Shown here piece by piece: positions 10,901 to 21,857 of a stretch of DNA of 64,000 bases. Location of the stretch: assembly GCA_038503075.1 (NCBI GenBank), contig JBCAML010000017.1:1240001-1304000 (forward strand), written 5' to 3'. Origin of the DNA: Gyromitra esculenta (lineage: Eukaryota > Ascomycota > Pezizomycetes > Pezizales > Discinaceae). Under the pieces are notes generated by a model. That model worked only from the letters and a program-made list of their open reading frames with translations, was not told the DNA's origin and searched no databases. A program made the position numbers and the translations under genes. How positions within the stretch are numbered: position 1 is the stretch's first letter; every line of letters starts with the position of its first letter.

Positions 10901-13159
10901 TTTCCAACATCTTCCAGAAACCAATTCCCGGGAGAGCAGACTGGCCCCAAGCGAGCTGCCCGGGGGTCGCATGGAGGCCATGCAACACAAACCTTTAATC
11001 TCGGTTCTGATGCGACGCTTGGGTCTCCAAATATAGCGCCTCGGGAAAAGACGTTATTTCACGATCAGCCTTGCTTAAATTAAGGCCGGTTGCTGCAGTG
11101 AGCAGGAGTACACGGCGCGTTTCATCCTACATTTGTACGCTGATGCCAACAGTGAGCTTTGACGGTTTATGTCGCGTATTCGTGCAGGTTCCAGGTATAG
11201 TATAACGATTAATGTCCGGAAAAGTTACTAAGCGAGGGAGGGAGTAGAGCCGGGGTGCCAACTCCAATCTTGGCTGGGATTTTCGGTTCGAGCATTTTTA
11301 AGCTAAGCTTGTGTGAAGTAAGCATGCTCAACCGAACGTTTATCTTCGGAGCAGAAGCCCTGCTAGCCGTGTGTTAGGGGATGTAGAAGCTGGGCATATA
11401 TTCGAGAATTGATGCGGTTAGATGCATATTGGTATTAATTACGGGTCATGCATCATAGCAAGAGAACTGGTCATAAATAAACTCGAGTATAGATGACTAC
11501 GCAAAGATGAGTGCGGAGAGGCTGGTTGATTTTAGTTTCTCGAGCTTCGTTTCGTGCTTATCAGTCCTCGAGCTCGACTCCCAGTTCATCCCCCTGACCT
11601 GACTGCTAGAACTGCATGAATACTTATTGAACTGGAATACAGCACTAATCTAAGCTAATGACATCGAGACTTCTAAACGGTTTACTCAGGCGCTATGTTT
11701 AACATGCTCACGTTTTTATACGTGGCTACATACCCGAGTGGTTTAATGCCTTCGAATTAGTATTCTCGGCGATCAATAAGCGCGTAGCGGTCTGTGGTCG
11801 GTTGGATAACGAATTATGCTTCGTGGGAATCTTGAAACCCAAGGAGTGACTAGCGATACCAAGCCTACTAGAGCGACTAGGTGCTGCGAATTAATGTGGC
11901 TTACTGTGGGCTCCGCTGGAATAGTTTGCTCGGGATCAGCATAGGCAACTAGGGCGCGAGCCATCACATAATCCAGCCAAGAACAAAAGAGCCGTTATTA
12001 ATCAGAAGGGCCAGTTAGGTAACTAGGACTAGCGACAGGTAGCAGTAAAGTTTTCACACCGTTAGTAGCAGATGTACTGCGGGTGTCGGGATAAGTCCGT
12101 CGCCAGGCGGCGCGAGTAAGAGAAAACAGCCTTTCCTCTCAATTCGCAACTCTCAGCGAGCCCTGATAAGGCTTTCTAATAAGTGAGGGATGGTGTGCAC
12201 TAGGTACCAGTCTACGTTAACTGGTAAAATCTAGAGATTGAGGCAGGCTTATATCCCTCAAGAGAAGGGTTGCACCGCCACCTGATAGACTTTCCCCTGC
12301 ATCTGTAGTACCACCTACTGTTCATGTAGTACAAGAATACCCATAGGCAAGACATCCCGCAAGGAGGCGGAACATCAGACAAGAAAATCTCGCCGAACAG
12401 CCCAAGAGACGAAACTATTACAGGGCGCGGTCTCAGGCCTGATTTTAAGATCTTAGCGATCGCCCACACAGCCCAGCTCCCCTTACGATCCCACTCTGTT
12501 CGCACATTTCGCTTCCATCCGTGGTCTCAATAGACGCGGCCATAGCCGAAGTGACGGGAGCCTAGCGCACGGCAGGGCCACAATTCACAGGATAGTAAAA
12601 GACTGAGAAGGTGCTTAGCCGCCTAGGCTTTTGCGTGCGGTGATCCATAGCAAGTAGTGTCCAGAATACACGGGTGCTTTGGGCCTGTTGCATGGGTGGT
12701 CCCGTGTGGTGTTGGAATCCTTTTCCGATTAGGACGAAGATCAGGAAAATTTATCCCGTATACGATACCTGGCCCCCAAAAAGTGATCTTCAAAGAATAA
12801 CTGAGGAAGATCTTGTCTAGGGTTTGGGTTCACAGGAGTATTCTTTAGCTTAAAGGCTCATGAACACGAGAGTTAAAAATTCGGAGGGCGCAGGCTAGTC
12901 TCCTTGTATGGGCGACATATCTGGTATACAGGATTTCTATCAAAAGTTCTCAAATTCGGCCTCCTTCCTGGGTTACCTTGGTCACGGGTAATTAGAGTGA
13001 TGGCCGGTCTATAAGTAAGAGTGGCCCCCTAGGCCTATAGCTACAGATAAGAGTCTTGAGATCGTTTAAAGATACGCTACAACAACTAGGTACCCCCACA
13101 CCTGAGCCCGCTCCTCCTCGTCCATCCCCGCCCCGCCACCAGAAAAATAGTTGTTAGTG
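7977..13159. other. Gene desert, about 5.2 kb
   Basis: Reading frames are short and stop-dense on both strands, and no domain can be recognised in any frame. Small GC-richer patches (8160-8320, 10920-11000) look like remnants and carry no gene. A tRNA-like fragment near 11726-11775 (CCGAGTGGTTTAATGCC followed by a TTCGAAT) is too degenerate to call. One dispersed repeat copy lies at 12218-12331. Confidence 0.5.
12218..12331 (+). repeat. Dispersed repeat, copy related to 14980-15095
   Basis: Aligned by eye with 14980-15095: both contain TGGTAAAA, then a CCTCAAGAGAA/CCTTGAGAAAA segment, then TGCACCGCCACCT and a C-rich tail. Minus-strand translations also match loosely (CRGKS-RWRC against CRGKYGDRWRC). 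This suggests a decayed transposon segment. The ends of the inverted element at 13957-14222 carry the same CACCGCCACCT block. Confidence 0.45.
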
Positions 13160-13418
13160 ATGTCTACTCCAAACCAGCAAAGTCAATCAAATCTAAATGA
13201 CTCGCGGGTCCATTCCAAAACACTAACTTCCTCAAAAACCAAACCACAGAGTGAGCTTCTCCAACCTACCTCTTACATAATTACTAATATGGTTATTAGG
13301 TACTATTCCAAAGACCACTGCTTCATCCAGCGTTTCTCGGGCTCCGATGATGGAGAGATATCTTAAGCAAGTGGCAGCCGAGGACCCTGTGACAGTTTTC
13401 ACAAAAAATCAAGCCTGA
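13160..13418 (+). pseudogene. Small two-exon gene, probably a damaged paralog of the gene at 18500
   Basis: Exons are 13160-13250 and 13300-13418, with intron GTGAGC to TTATTAG in phase 1, the same phase and place as in the copy at 18500-18846. The product would be 69 aa ending APMMERYLKQVAAEDPVTVF then TKNQA. The second exon matches the paralog block MMKRYLEQSTVEDPVVVF. After KNQA the homologous tail continues in another frame (ENKGPIRL against DKDKGPIGDL), so a small indel has removed the last 20 or so residues. Function is unknown: I recognise no domain. It could still be expressed as a shortened protein. Confidence 0.5.
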
Positions 13419-13956
13419 AAATAAGGGTCCGATCAGACTCTGATTTTTTATATACGATAGAGGTTGGTACTGACCCGTGTTATCGTCGAAATACCATTGC
13501 TTATCTAACGATTCTATTAGCGTTTTCTCGGACAAATTGACAGTCTCTTGAGTTCCATGGTGTATACACAGTTGCGGAGATTAGTCGTATTAATATTAAT
13601 ATATATCGCAGTCAGGTTGCTATTCGTGTACACAAGAGGGCCCGCAGTATCACACCACGACATAGGGTGTCAAACTGCGGGGTGGCATTTTAGTTTTTCT
13701 CTTCAGGCAATCAATTGAATACATTATGTACTTTACCGTTCGCTTAGCATTCCGCCTTTTCTGTTAAATGTATTTTTGCTACAGACACTACATTAAATTA
13801 TACCTACATGTACACTACGTACGTAATTTAGATACTGATTTAGGTGCAGACGCCAAAACCTCAGTACGAAGTGTCCCTAATCCCACCTCCTAAAACCGGT
13901 ATACCTTTTGGCGGAGGAGTATATCTTTCTCATAACCCTATGAATTTATTAGGGTC

Positions 13957-14222
13957 TACATGTACTACGGATGTTAGAGAAAGTCTGTCACCAGGTGCAG
14001 GCGGTGCTGGCTTCGGTGCCCCTCTTCACGCTCGACATTCTGATGCTCTTCTTTCGCTGGTAAAATTCAATTCTCTCTATCTCTGAAACCTCTCTACTTT
14101 ATGTAAGTTTGCTATGAAAACTCAAGGGCTTCCGTGGTCTTGAGTTGAGTTGGCGGCCGAGTTTCGCACTACCAGCACCGCCACCTGGTGACAGACTTTC
14201 CTCTGCACTGGTAGTACATGTA
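13957..14222. mobile_element. Inverted-repeat element (MITE-like), about 266 bp
   Basis: The left arm begins TACATGTACTACGG and continues AAAGTCTGTCACCAGGTG. The right arm is its reverse complement with a few changes (CACCTGGTGACAGACTTT then GTAGTACATGTA). Arms are about 50-55 bp. The CACCGCCACCT block links it to the dispersed repeats at 12218 and 14980. The interior reading frame is not recognisable. Confidence 0.55.
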
Positions 14223-14276
14223 CATAGTTAAGCCTACCGCCAAGACTCTAACTAATCTAAATAAACCAGTAGTGTA

Positions 14277-14445
14277 CAGTGAAAACCGGTCATATGGCGG
14301 ATCCGGGGTGTGGCGGACAGCGGTATTTTTTTTGGTTGAGGGATACAATATCCGCTGGTTATGCGGCTTAAGAATATCGTGTCCCTTTGTTCAGAGCACC
14401 CCTGTCCGCCACACCCCGGATCCGCCATATGACCGGTTTTCACTG
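14277..14445. mobile_element. Tc1/mariner-type MITE with perfect 43-bp inverted repeats
   Basis: The left terminus is CAGTGAAAACCGGTCATATG and runs on as GCGGATCCGGGGTGTGGCGG then ACA. The right terminus is the exact reverse complement over the same 43 bp. TA dinucleotides flank both ends (14275-14276 and 14446-14447), the target duplication of Tc1/mariner/pogo elements. The interior is about 83 bp and cannot code for a transposase. GC-rich, unmutated ends inside an AT-rich desert suggest a recent insertion. Confidence 0.85.
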
Positions 14446-14979
14446 TAGAGTCGCTCACGGGGTTATGACAAGACTCAGATATACGTAAGAAGTATCCATA
14501 ATACGCAGGCGTTGCTCTACAGCTTCTTCAGGATGCCCACCAAAAAACTTGAAATCAGCCATACATCTGTAGGCACCATACACCCGTGAGCGACGACTCT
14601 ATCAGTCACATGTATTTCCAAATGTAACCTTGCATTTACTTTGCATATATACTCTTTAACCCCCAGCCAAGCCGTATGCTTGTGTAGCAATCAAATTTAT
14701 AACGTGTGTATGGAATAACAGTCTAAATACGCGGTATGGGTTCTGGCAAATAAAAAAATGGCAATAGAGATCGGACCTTTTGGATAAGTTCGTTTAAGGG
14801 GTGAAAGCTGCATGCCAGCGAGATCATCGCCTATCACTTGTGATCATGTTTAAAGTGAGATATTCCAAAATAGGATGGAGCTTGATCAAACGATGCTGCA
14901 CATAAGGGTGGGGTTTAGAAGGGAATATCGGGTATAGAAAATTACTGACAATGTAAGTGGTGTTAAATATCGAGCAAAG

Positions 14980-15095
14980 GAAGTTGGTAAAAGTATGAAA
15001 TTCAAGTAAGTTGAGTCCCTTGAGAAAAGAGCTGCACCGCCACCTATCGCCATACTTACCCCTACACCCGTACAGATACATGTTCGCATGTGCAT
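14980..15095 (+). repeat. Dispersed repeat, copy related to 12218-12331
   Basis: See the copy at 12218. The shared core is TGCACCGCCACCT preceded by a GAGAAAA/GAGAAGG segment. The two copies differ at many positions, so they are old. Confidence 0.45.
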
Positions 15096-18000
15096 TGACA
15101 TTGGCAATGTTGATAACACATGCAAGCAACCTCAAATAAACAGTTATATCATTGTCGAAAGGCTTTGATCTAAAAATAGCGAATAAAAAGGTCTAAGTTG
15201 GAGCACACCGATAATATAGAATTCGAGTCTGATAAGATCGACAATTTCTATATACGCATGTATATCTACGTTGATATTAGAAGATACTCTAATATAGAGA
15301 AGCATTTCTTATTAACGACAGGTCTTGCCTGAATATCATCCTCAGCAATGATCAATAGAACACCAAAAATCGCCCAGCACAGACCAGATCATGGTGCTAC
15401 GAGTTTGAGCAATTAAAATAATTCAGTATTCCCTAATTCCAGGGCGCCGTTCCTCTTTACGTGATACTCTTATACCATGAGTATAACACCCGCAGTAATG
15501 AGAAGACTACAGCAGCAAGTTATCATGAACACAAATGATTCGTTAAACCCCTTGTGATATATGTTGGGCTATGTAGCAGCACGTACTTTGTCAAAATAAG
15601 CCACAAACCGACACCCTGTTTATCTCAAGCATCCTGTCAATTATAATATCTCCCGACCATCGGCTCCGTGAAAACTCGAAGTGCAAAGCAATGAGTCACA
15701 GCGAATCACTCGTATTTTTGAAGCCGTAGTGTTATAATATTAGAGCACGTAGTGAATAGAAGACTCGATTGCTTGCTTTCTAGAGGTGGATATACGGCCC
15801 CATCTAAATAGCTCTCTCGGGTGTCCGAGTGCTTGTGCGCTCGGGTGTCTGTCTCTCAATCATTTCCGACTCCGAAGCCACACCCGAGGAGGCACCCCGT
15901 ATTAGGAAACATCTCCAACACGTAGAGTCCACCGAGGACTAGCTATAATCGCATTAATGAAACCCCCAAGCCGAAAGTCGCGAAAAAGAGGGCAATAATG
16001 ACGTTGTACTGTTTCGATGCTACCGAAGTGATATAGGCGCCAAACTCAACCAGCCCTTCTTATTCTCCCACAAGATATTATGATTTGAGGTCATACTCTT
16101 TGAAGATCCTCTAGGCTGATCAAGCGAAATAACGCGCCTACCTTAATACCGAGATTAATAAATCTAGCACCTGCGATGACTGGCCGCAGGATTTAGATGA
16201 GAAGTGTGATATGGCTGTGGCGTATGCAAACAGACATATGGGGCCTCTTGTTGTGATCTGAAAACGCTAGATACACATGGGCCAAGCAAGTTGTCGTACC
16301 ATATAAAGGTTTTTATATCATACTCAATTCCAGCCTGGGCCACGCTCCTTAAGCCACTACGGCACACGTGGTGTTCTTTTTTTTCAAGCTCTTACTCAAC
16401 GGAGTTTTTGCCCCTTTCACTACAGCTATTGAGCTTATTATGTCGGATTATCTCAACCTTCAGTGAAATTTTCAACTTTCTTATGGCGTAGATTTAGTAA
16501 GGCCTAGGTAGTACGTGATATTAGCTAGTACGCGTATGTACGCGCGCATGTGCATGTATATATCGGCCACATACATGTCCGTACATTTCCGAATACCAGT
16601 CTGCCGAAAATCTGCAGGATCTTTAAATTCAAACTACCTACATAATTTGAATTACAACTACTTTTATTTCCGCATATGTCTATCTCTCGATATATCCATA
16701 CTCAAAGCTTCCCTTAACAACGCTGACTATAGTGTAACGCGCTTACCCTTCTTTGGTGCTCGAATAAATACTTAGCTCATTCCAGAATGCAATGCATAAA
16801 TAGTGTAAAGTGGCAGGTTTCAATCTCACACTCGGAGCTCGGAGATGGGCGTTCCGAATCCGGCCTGAGACGCTAACTAAGGTCTTGGAGCCTTTTCTTC
16901 GCTTCCGGGTTGAGTCTAAGCTTAAGACCCCGCTGTCCTGAGAAGGTATCCCGAATATTAAGTACCCTGCTGCGATGTTGTTAGCATGTTGGCTCTTAAT
17001 AACTTTACAGCGATAATATTGTTGTATACATAAGAGTAAATTCCCCGAATCCGTAGCAAGGTGAGGAGGCCCTAGCAAGATAACAAAACCAAACATAAGC
17101 ACTGAGATAAAAGAAGCACAAACAAACTCGATAAGCCCCTATGGGCTAAATACTGTCTCAAGAGGTGGAAAAAATTTCATTTGAGATTCTTGGCATATGC
17201 GCATATAACGCCATAAGACGACAATTTCTAGTAGTCTACGAAGTTCTAAACTAGATCTCTCTGTTGGAATTAGTAAAGGATGTAAATATATCCGAATGTA
17301 ATCCCATACCCTAACTGAAAATATGTCGTAACTACTACTTTATATGGAAGTTACGTGAAGTTCTATCTAGATATTTATAGCCTAGCTAAAATTACAAAGT
17401 CACGTGGCTCTTCTATGAAACCTCGCTCTTTTGCTGGACTTTTCTTACGGCTTTATTTACCGCCCTTCGACAGAACTTGATTATCAGGTATGCCACGTTT
17501 CTGGGCGCACGGACTCGACTGTAGACAAGCCTTTATTTTGTGTAGCCACACACGCACGCCTCTCGTTTCAGTCTCAGTGTACATGGATTTGACTGGGGTG
17601 TCGCCTTCACCGCTGACGAATCCTGTGCGAGGATGTGCTCTGCGGAATATTCCAAATTATGTGCCCCAGTCTCTCGCTCGAGAGATTTACCCGAAAACCG
17701 CTGCAGCTGATCGACGAAGCCGTTGGCACTGCAAGCGAGTAGATGGTGGGGAGGATTGAGAGATGCATCCGCCAGCTTCTGATTGGTACGATTGGCACGT
17801 GGGTTCGTTGTATATTTTAGCGAGGTTGGTTCAGGAGATAGACATGGTAACCAATTAGCGTTGGGCAATTATTTGCTCAGAAAACAATTCAATTATCGTA
17901 AACGGCGTTTCTCCTTTTTGCTAGCTAGCTGCAGGACCCGGAACCAACGGTTGGTTTGACGCCATGAGCTTGCAAAATTCTGAGACGAGATACCAATCGC

Positions 18001-18499
18001 CCTAGTACTGAGTCAATATGCTAAACCTACACACTCTGGTTCTGCATGCCATTTTGACGAGATGGATATCACGATTCAGGGGCGTAGATATAGGACTCAC
18101 TTCAAGCAAGGACCCATAGCAAACGATGCACTAGTAGCACTGAACAGGATATTTGAAGTAGGGGCAACAAGCAAACCTAATGAGGCACGGGAATTAAAAA
18201 TAGGTATCTTACCTTAATTAACCCTTGCGCAATGACCTCAAACATGGCTTCCATCACGATGGATGGCAGCTAGCTAGTTTAGAATATCAAGACTTTGGAG
18301 CGGAACACAAAAGGATAGCTTTTGGAGGACGACGACGACGCCGGTATTATGGATGACCGGCTCCGGTTGGCTGTTTTCTATCGTAAATATAAACGCATAC
18401 AAGCTCCCCGTGGTGAATTTCGAGAGCACTAATCCAAATAATCACCAGAAAATACCCATACTTTTCGAATCCGACTATCCTCCCCGAGTTCTCTCCTAA
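15096..18499. other. Gene desert
   Basis: AT-rich sequence, stop-dense in all frames. A GC-richer patch at about 17480-17870 has open frames on both strands but no family resemblance, so no gene is called. No further repeat pair was found by eye. Confidence 0.45.
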
Positions 18500-18846
18500 A
18501 TGCCTACCACTCATTCGTCAGACGCAAAAGAACAACCAGCTCAAGATATTTTACATAACGGCCAACCGGCCTCGCATCGACAAAAACCATCCTTTTCTGG
18601 GCCTGCGGTATCAAGCAGTTCAACGCCGAGTAAGTCCCTCTACCTCTGCTTGGTACTACGAGGATAGGAAAGGAAATAATCGCTGACTTTACTACAGCAG
18701 AACTCGATAGTGTCGACGCTCCACCGAGTGAGATGATGAAGAGATACCTTGAGCAGAGTACGGTGGAGGATCCTGTGGTAGTTTTTGCAAAATCACGCGT
18801 ACGGGATAAGGATAAGGGGCCGATTGGTGATCTTGGGAGCTCGTGA
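18500..18846 (+). CDS. Small hypothetical protein, 2 exons, 92 aa
   Basis: Exons are 18500-18629 and 18698-18846 (donor GTAAGT, acceptor CTACAG, phase 1). The joined frame is 93 codons. The first half is polar and low in structure (MPTTHSSDAKEQPAQDIL). The second half carries the block MMKRYLEQSTVEDPVVVF followed by a basic tail (RVRDKDKGPIGDL). No signal peptide, membrane segment or known domain is visible. A paralog with the same gene structure lies at 13160-13418, which supports both being real genes that were duplicated. It stands alone in an AT-rich desert. An alternative acceptor three bases downstream (CAGCAG) is also in frame. Confidence 0.6.
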
Positions 18847-21800
18847 TTGTAGAGGCAGATGGTAAAGCGTGGTGTTTCATTTGTAGTATACTAAAATTAA
18901 GAGTTCTTAGAGCGATAAAAGTTGGTTCTACTAGGTCCACGGAGTATGTGTAGAGAGAAAAATGTCAATCTTTTAGTTTGTACAGGAAAATCGAGTATAT
19001 TTTCTAAGTTTAATAAGTAGAGTGTCGTCTTTTGTTTTTAAGAGAGCGGTTTTATGTACCACTAGGCTATTCCTGTCCTTGCTGCCGATAATTGCTACAT
19101 ATCCAGTCCTCTTGTTCACGTATACCCGAAAACCTGATGCCATCTTTCTCGCACTTTATTGCGATTTGTAAATATTTTGTGGAAATTTTTTTTTTGGCCC
19201 AAGACATGAACTTATCCTAGAACAGCGATTAGCATCGCTATCAACTTGGATATGGTCATAAGGGTTGGAAAACTTTAATCTCTGTTCTCACGGATTTCTA
19301 TGAGATTAAGGATTAAAGCTTTCCAATTTTTACACGAGTAGATCTACGACGAGGACATTTACCCCACAAGCACGCACGTTGCCAACACAACTCTGGCATT
19401 CAGAACCAGGATCTAATCGATACTAATGATAGATCTCTGGAGGCTAGCGTACCGCGCCTCGGCCCCCAATATAGTAGAAAGAGAACAAAATGGGGGCTTC
19501 TTAGTTGGGTAACCCATCATCACGGTCGTTCATGGGAAGGGAGGGTGGGGGGTCCCGGTTGGCGAGTGGCCCGCTGCTACGGTTGCTCGAAGACGCAGAA
19601 GCCCGAAAGCCCGCAGCGGCACTAGAGTAGTGACACCTCGACTCTTAGCTCACTAGCTAGCTCCCTTACTGGCTTACCCCACAAAAGCAAAATGGCCCCC
19701 AATTCTCCCAAACGAGCCCCTGGCTTGTTGCTCACTTACTTGCGCGTCTGCATCACTTCGAGGAACAAATCCCGAAGTTACACCAAGAAGCATGGGCTAA
19801 CCCTTCGGTGTTTAGCTGAAATCGAAGACCGAGGTTCAAACTGTTTTCCACCGGGATCAAAGTCATTAAACTGGCTTAAGGAGGATACACGGACCCCATA
19901 TGTGCCAACCAGCACGGCGACATTTTTATATAACACACCTTTGTTTAATACTCTACAGAAAGAGAGAGAGGTTCGTGCATAGCATCGTGATCACAGGGCA
20001 AGAAAACTCTAGCCACACATCTTTAATTGAAATGCTATAGCGCCCACATTTGAGATAACTTGCCCCAATTTTAGGTACTTAGATAAACCATAGAGGGCCT
20101 GAAAACAAGAGTATCAGGTCGACCGGTCAGTAAGCCGATATAGCTAGATCCAACCGACCAGAAACGCCAACCTAGGGCGTGCGTTTTCAGGTCCTTTATG
20201 TGGTATCCGAGTACTATTATAAGGCTAATTAATTGCAAAGCTCCCGGGGAAGAGGCACGTTGGAAATTTAAAACTGGGCCGCTGGCACGAGGGTTCTAGC
20301 TTTACATATCATATTACGATTTACCAAGATTCACTCTACCAGAGATATTGCTGCAATGGTGATTTTCTACGTCGCCTAAATCCTGGAAACTGAAAGTATA
20401 GTATCACAATGTGACACCGTTGAACACTACCGTCTGGTAATAACTTATGGAAATATATAACTGTAGCTAACAATGAGGGTGATCGCCGACCTAACTTTGA
20501 TGAGATATAGTGGACTGGGAAAAACGGGTAAATTCAAGCCTTTTGGGTAGTGTCTATGAGTTTAATTCCTAGAACCTTAATCGCCTCGATGAGTCTTCAG
20601 ATTGTGGTCAGCCATATTGTATGTAGTCGGATTCCGCAGCAGCAACATAGACTTCAAAGACAAGTTCGACTGTCTCAAATGATGGCCAACTAGTGTAATC
20701 TTAGATCGATACCGAAAATCAAAATCTTCGTTGGCTTCAGTAGAGACTAGCGTGTTGTAAACCTCAGATCTCAAGCGCTATTTCTGATTCTCCCCACTAA
20801 TGGGAAACTAGAGATGCCGCGGAGGTGCGAGAGAGAGGAAAGAAAAGAAGAAGCGAGAGAGTTGGAGTGGGGATATGGGGATCTAGAGAAGTGAAAGAAA
20901 TTGTCAAAAATTAGGGTAGATATGGAGTGAGAGAGTTAGACTGTTAGTTAGGTTTTGTTTGTTTTTGTTGAATTATATGTATTAGGTAGACAGGAGACGG
21001 GGGTGTATTTGGTTTTGGTTTGATTTGATTTTATTGATTTGATTTGATTTGATTTGATTTCTGTCTCTTGTTTTTTGATACTGTTAGATAGTGCGATCGC
21101 CATAACCCAAGGGTTGGATGCGTAAATGAAACTTGCTTACTTACTTTAACTAGAGATGCCGCTTTTCTCGATAGTACATTAACTTAAGTAAGAATCAAAA
21201 GAATCTCAGGAACAAAAATTGGTTTCTAGGGTTCTAAATACCCTCTTGGGGCTAAAGGAAACGTTCACTCGTGTTTTCGGGAGAGGGGGGAGGTGAAATT
21301 TGAGACCACGAAATATCACTCGCTGGGTTATTCTCCTCGCTTCGCCGGAATAAACTCATCAGTTCGGCTTAAGAGAGAGAATTAGATACAGAAAAAGTTT
21401 CCATGAGATATATAACAGTTCGATCAATAACTTAGAGGCTTAGCTTGGGTTGAGTCAAACTTGAAGCAATCCGGTTTAAAGAGGTATTGAGATCTCTCTG
21501 GAGAATTAAAGTACGTACGAGATTCTCTACCAGCTTACGAACTTGATTGGCTTGTTATCCGTCAAGTATCTAAACTACAGGAATGAAATTGGAAACCCTG
21601 ATGAAACCTAAAAACTCTCTGAAATCCACCACCAATTTTTTTTTAAATCACATGGATACATAAAAAATTACAAACCAGAAAGCCGCCTCCAAACATTATC
21701 AACAAGGGAAACCCCTTCAAAAAGAAATCCCTTCAATCGCTCTGAGCCTCAAGTAGTATCTCTATCCAATTCAAATCGTCCTTTCCCGTGGCCCAGCTAA

Positions 21801-21857
21801 CATTTGAACCAAAACCTCCCCCTCCCAAAAAAAAAAAAAACTTACACTAAATCTACC
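18847..21857. other. Gene desert
   Basis: Mostly AT-rich. A GC-normal patch at about 19440-19980 has a 96-codon open frame from 19692 without recognisable features. A 66-bp hairpin (TTGGAAAACTTTAATC and its partner GATTAAAGCTTTCCAA) lies near 19266-19331. A GAGA-rich purine tract occurs at 20820-20940. The 3' flank of the copper ATPase starts at about 21650. Confidence 0.45.
21010..21060. repeat. TTGAT/GATTT low-complexity run
   Basis: Imperfect tandem repeats of the pentamer GATTT precede a T-rich stretch. Confidence 0.75.

Noticed and set aside
11726..11775. tRNA-Ser/Leu-like D arm and TTCGAAT segment
   Set aside because: No consistent acceptor or anticodon stem can be formed. At most a decayed tRNA.
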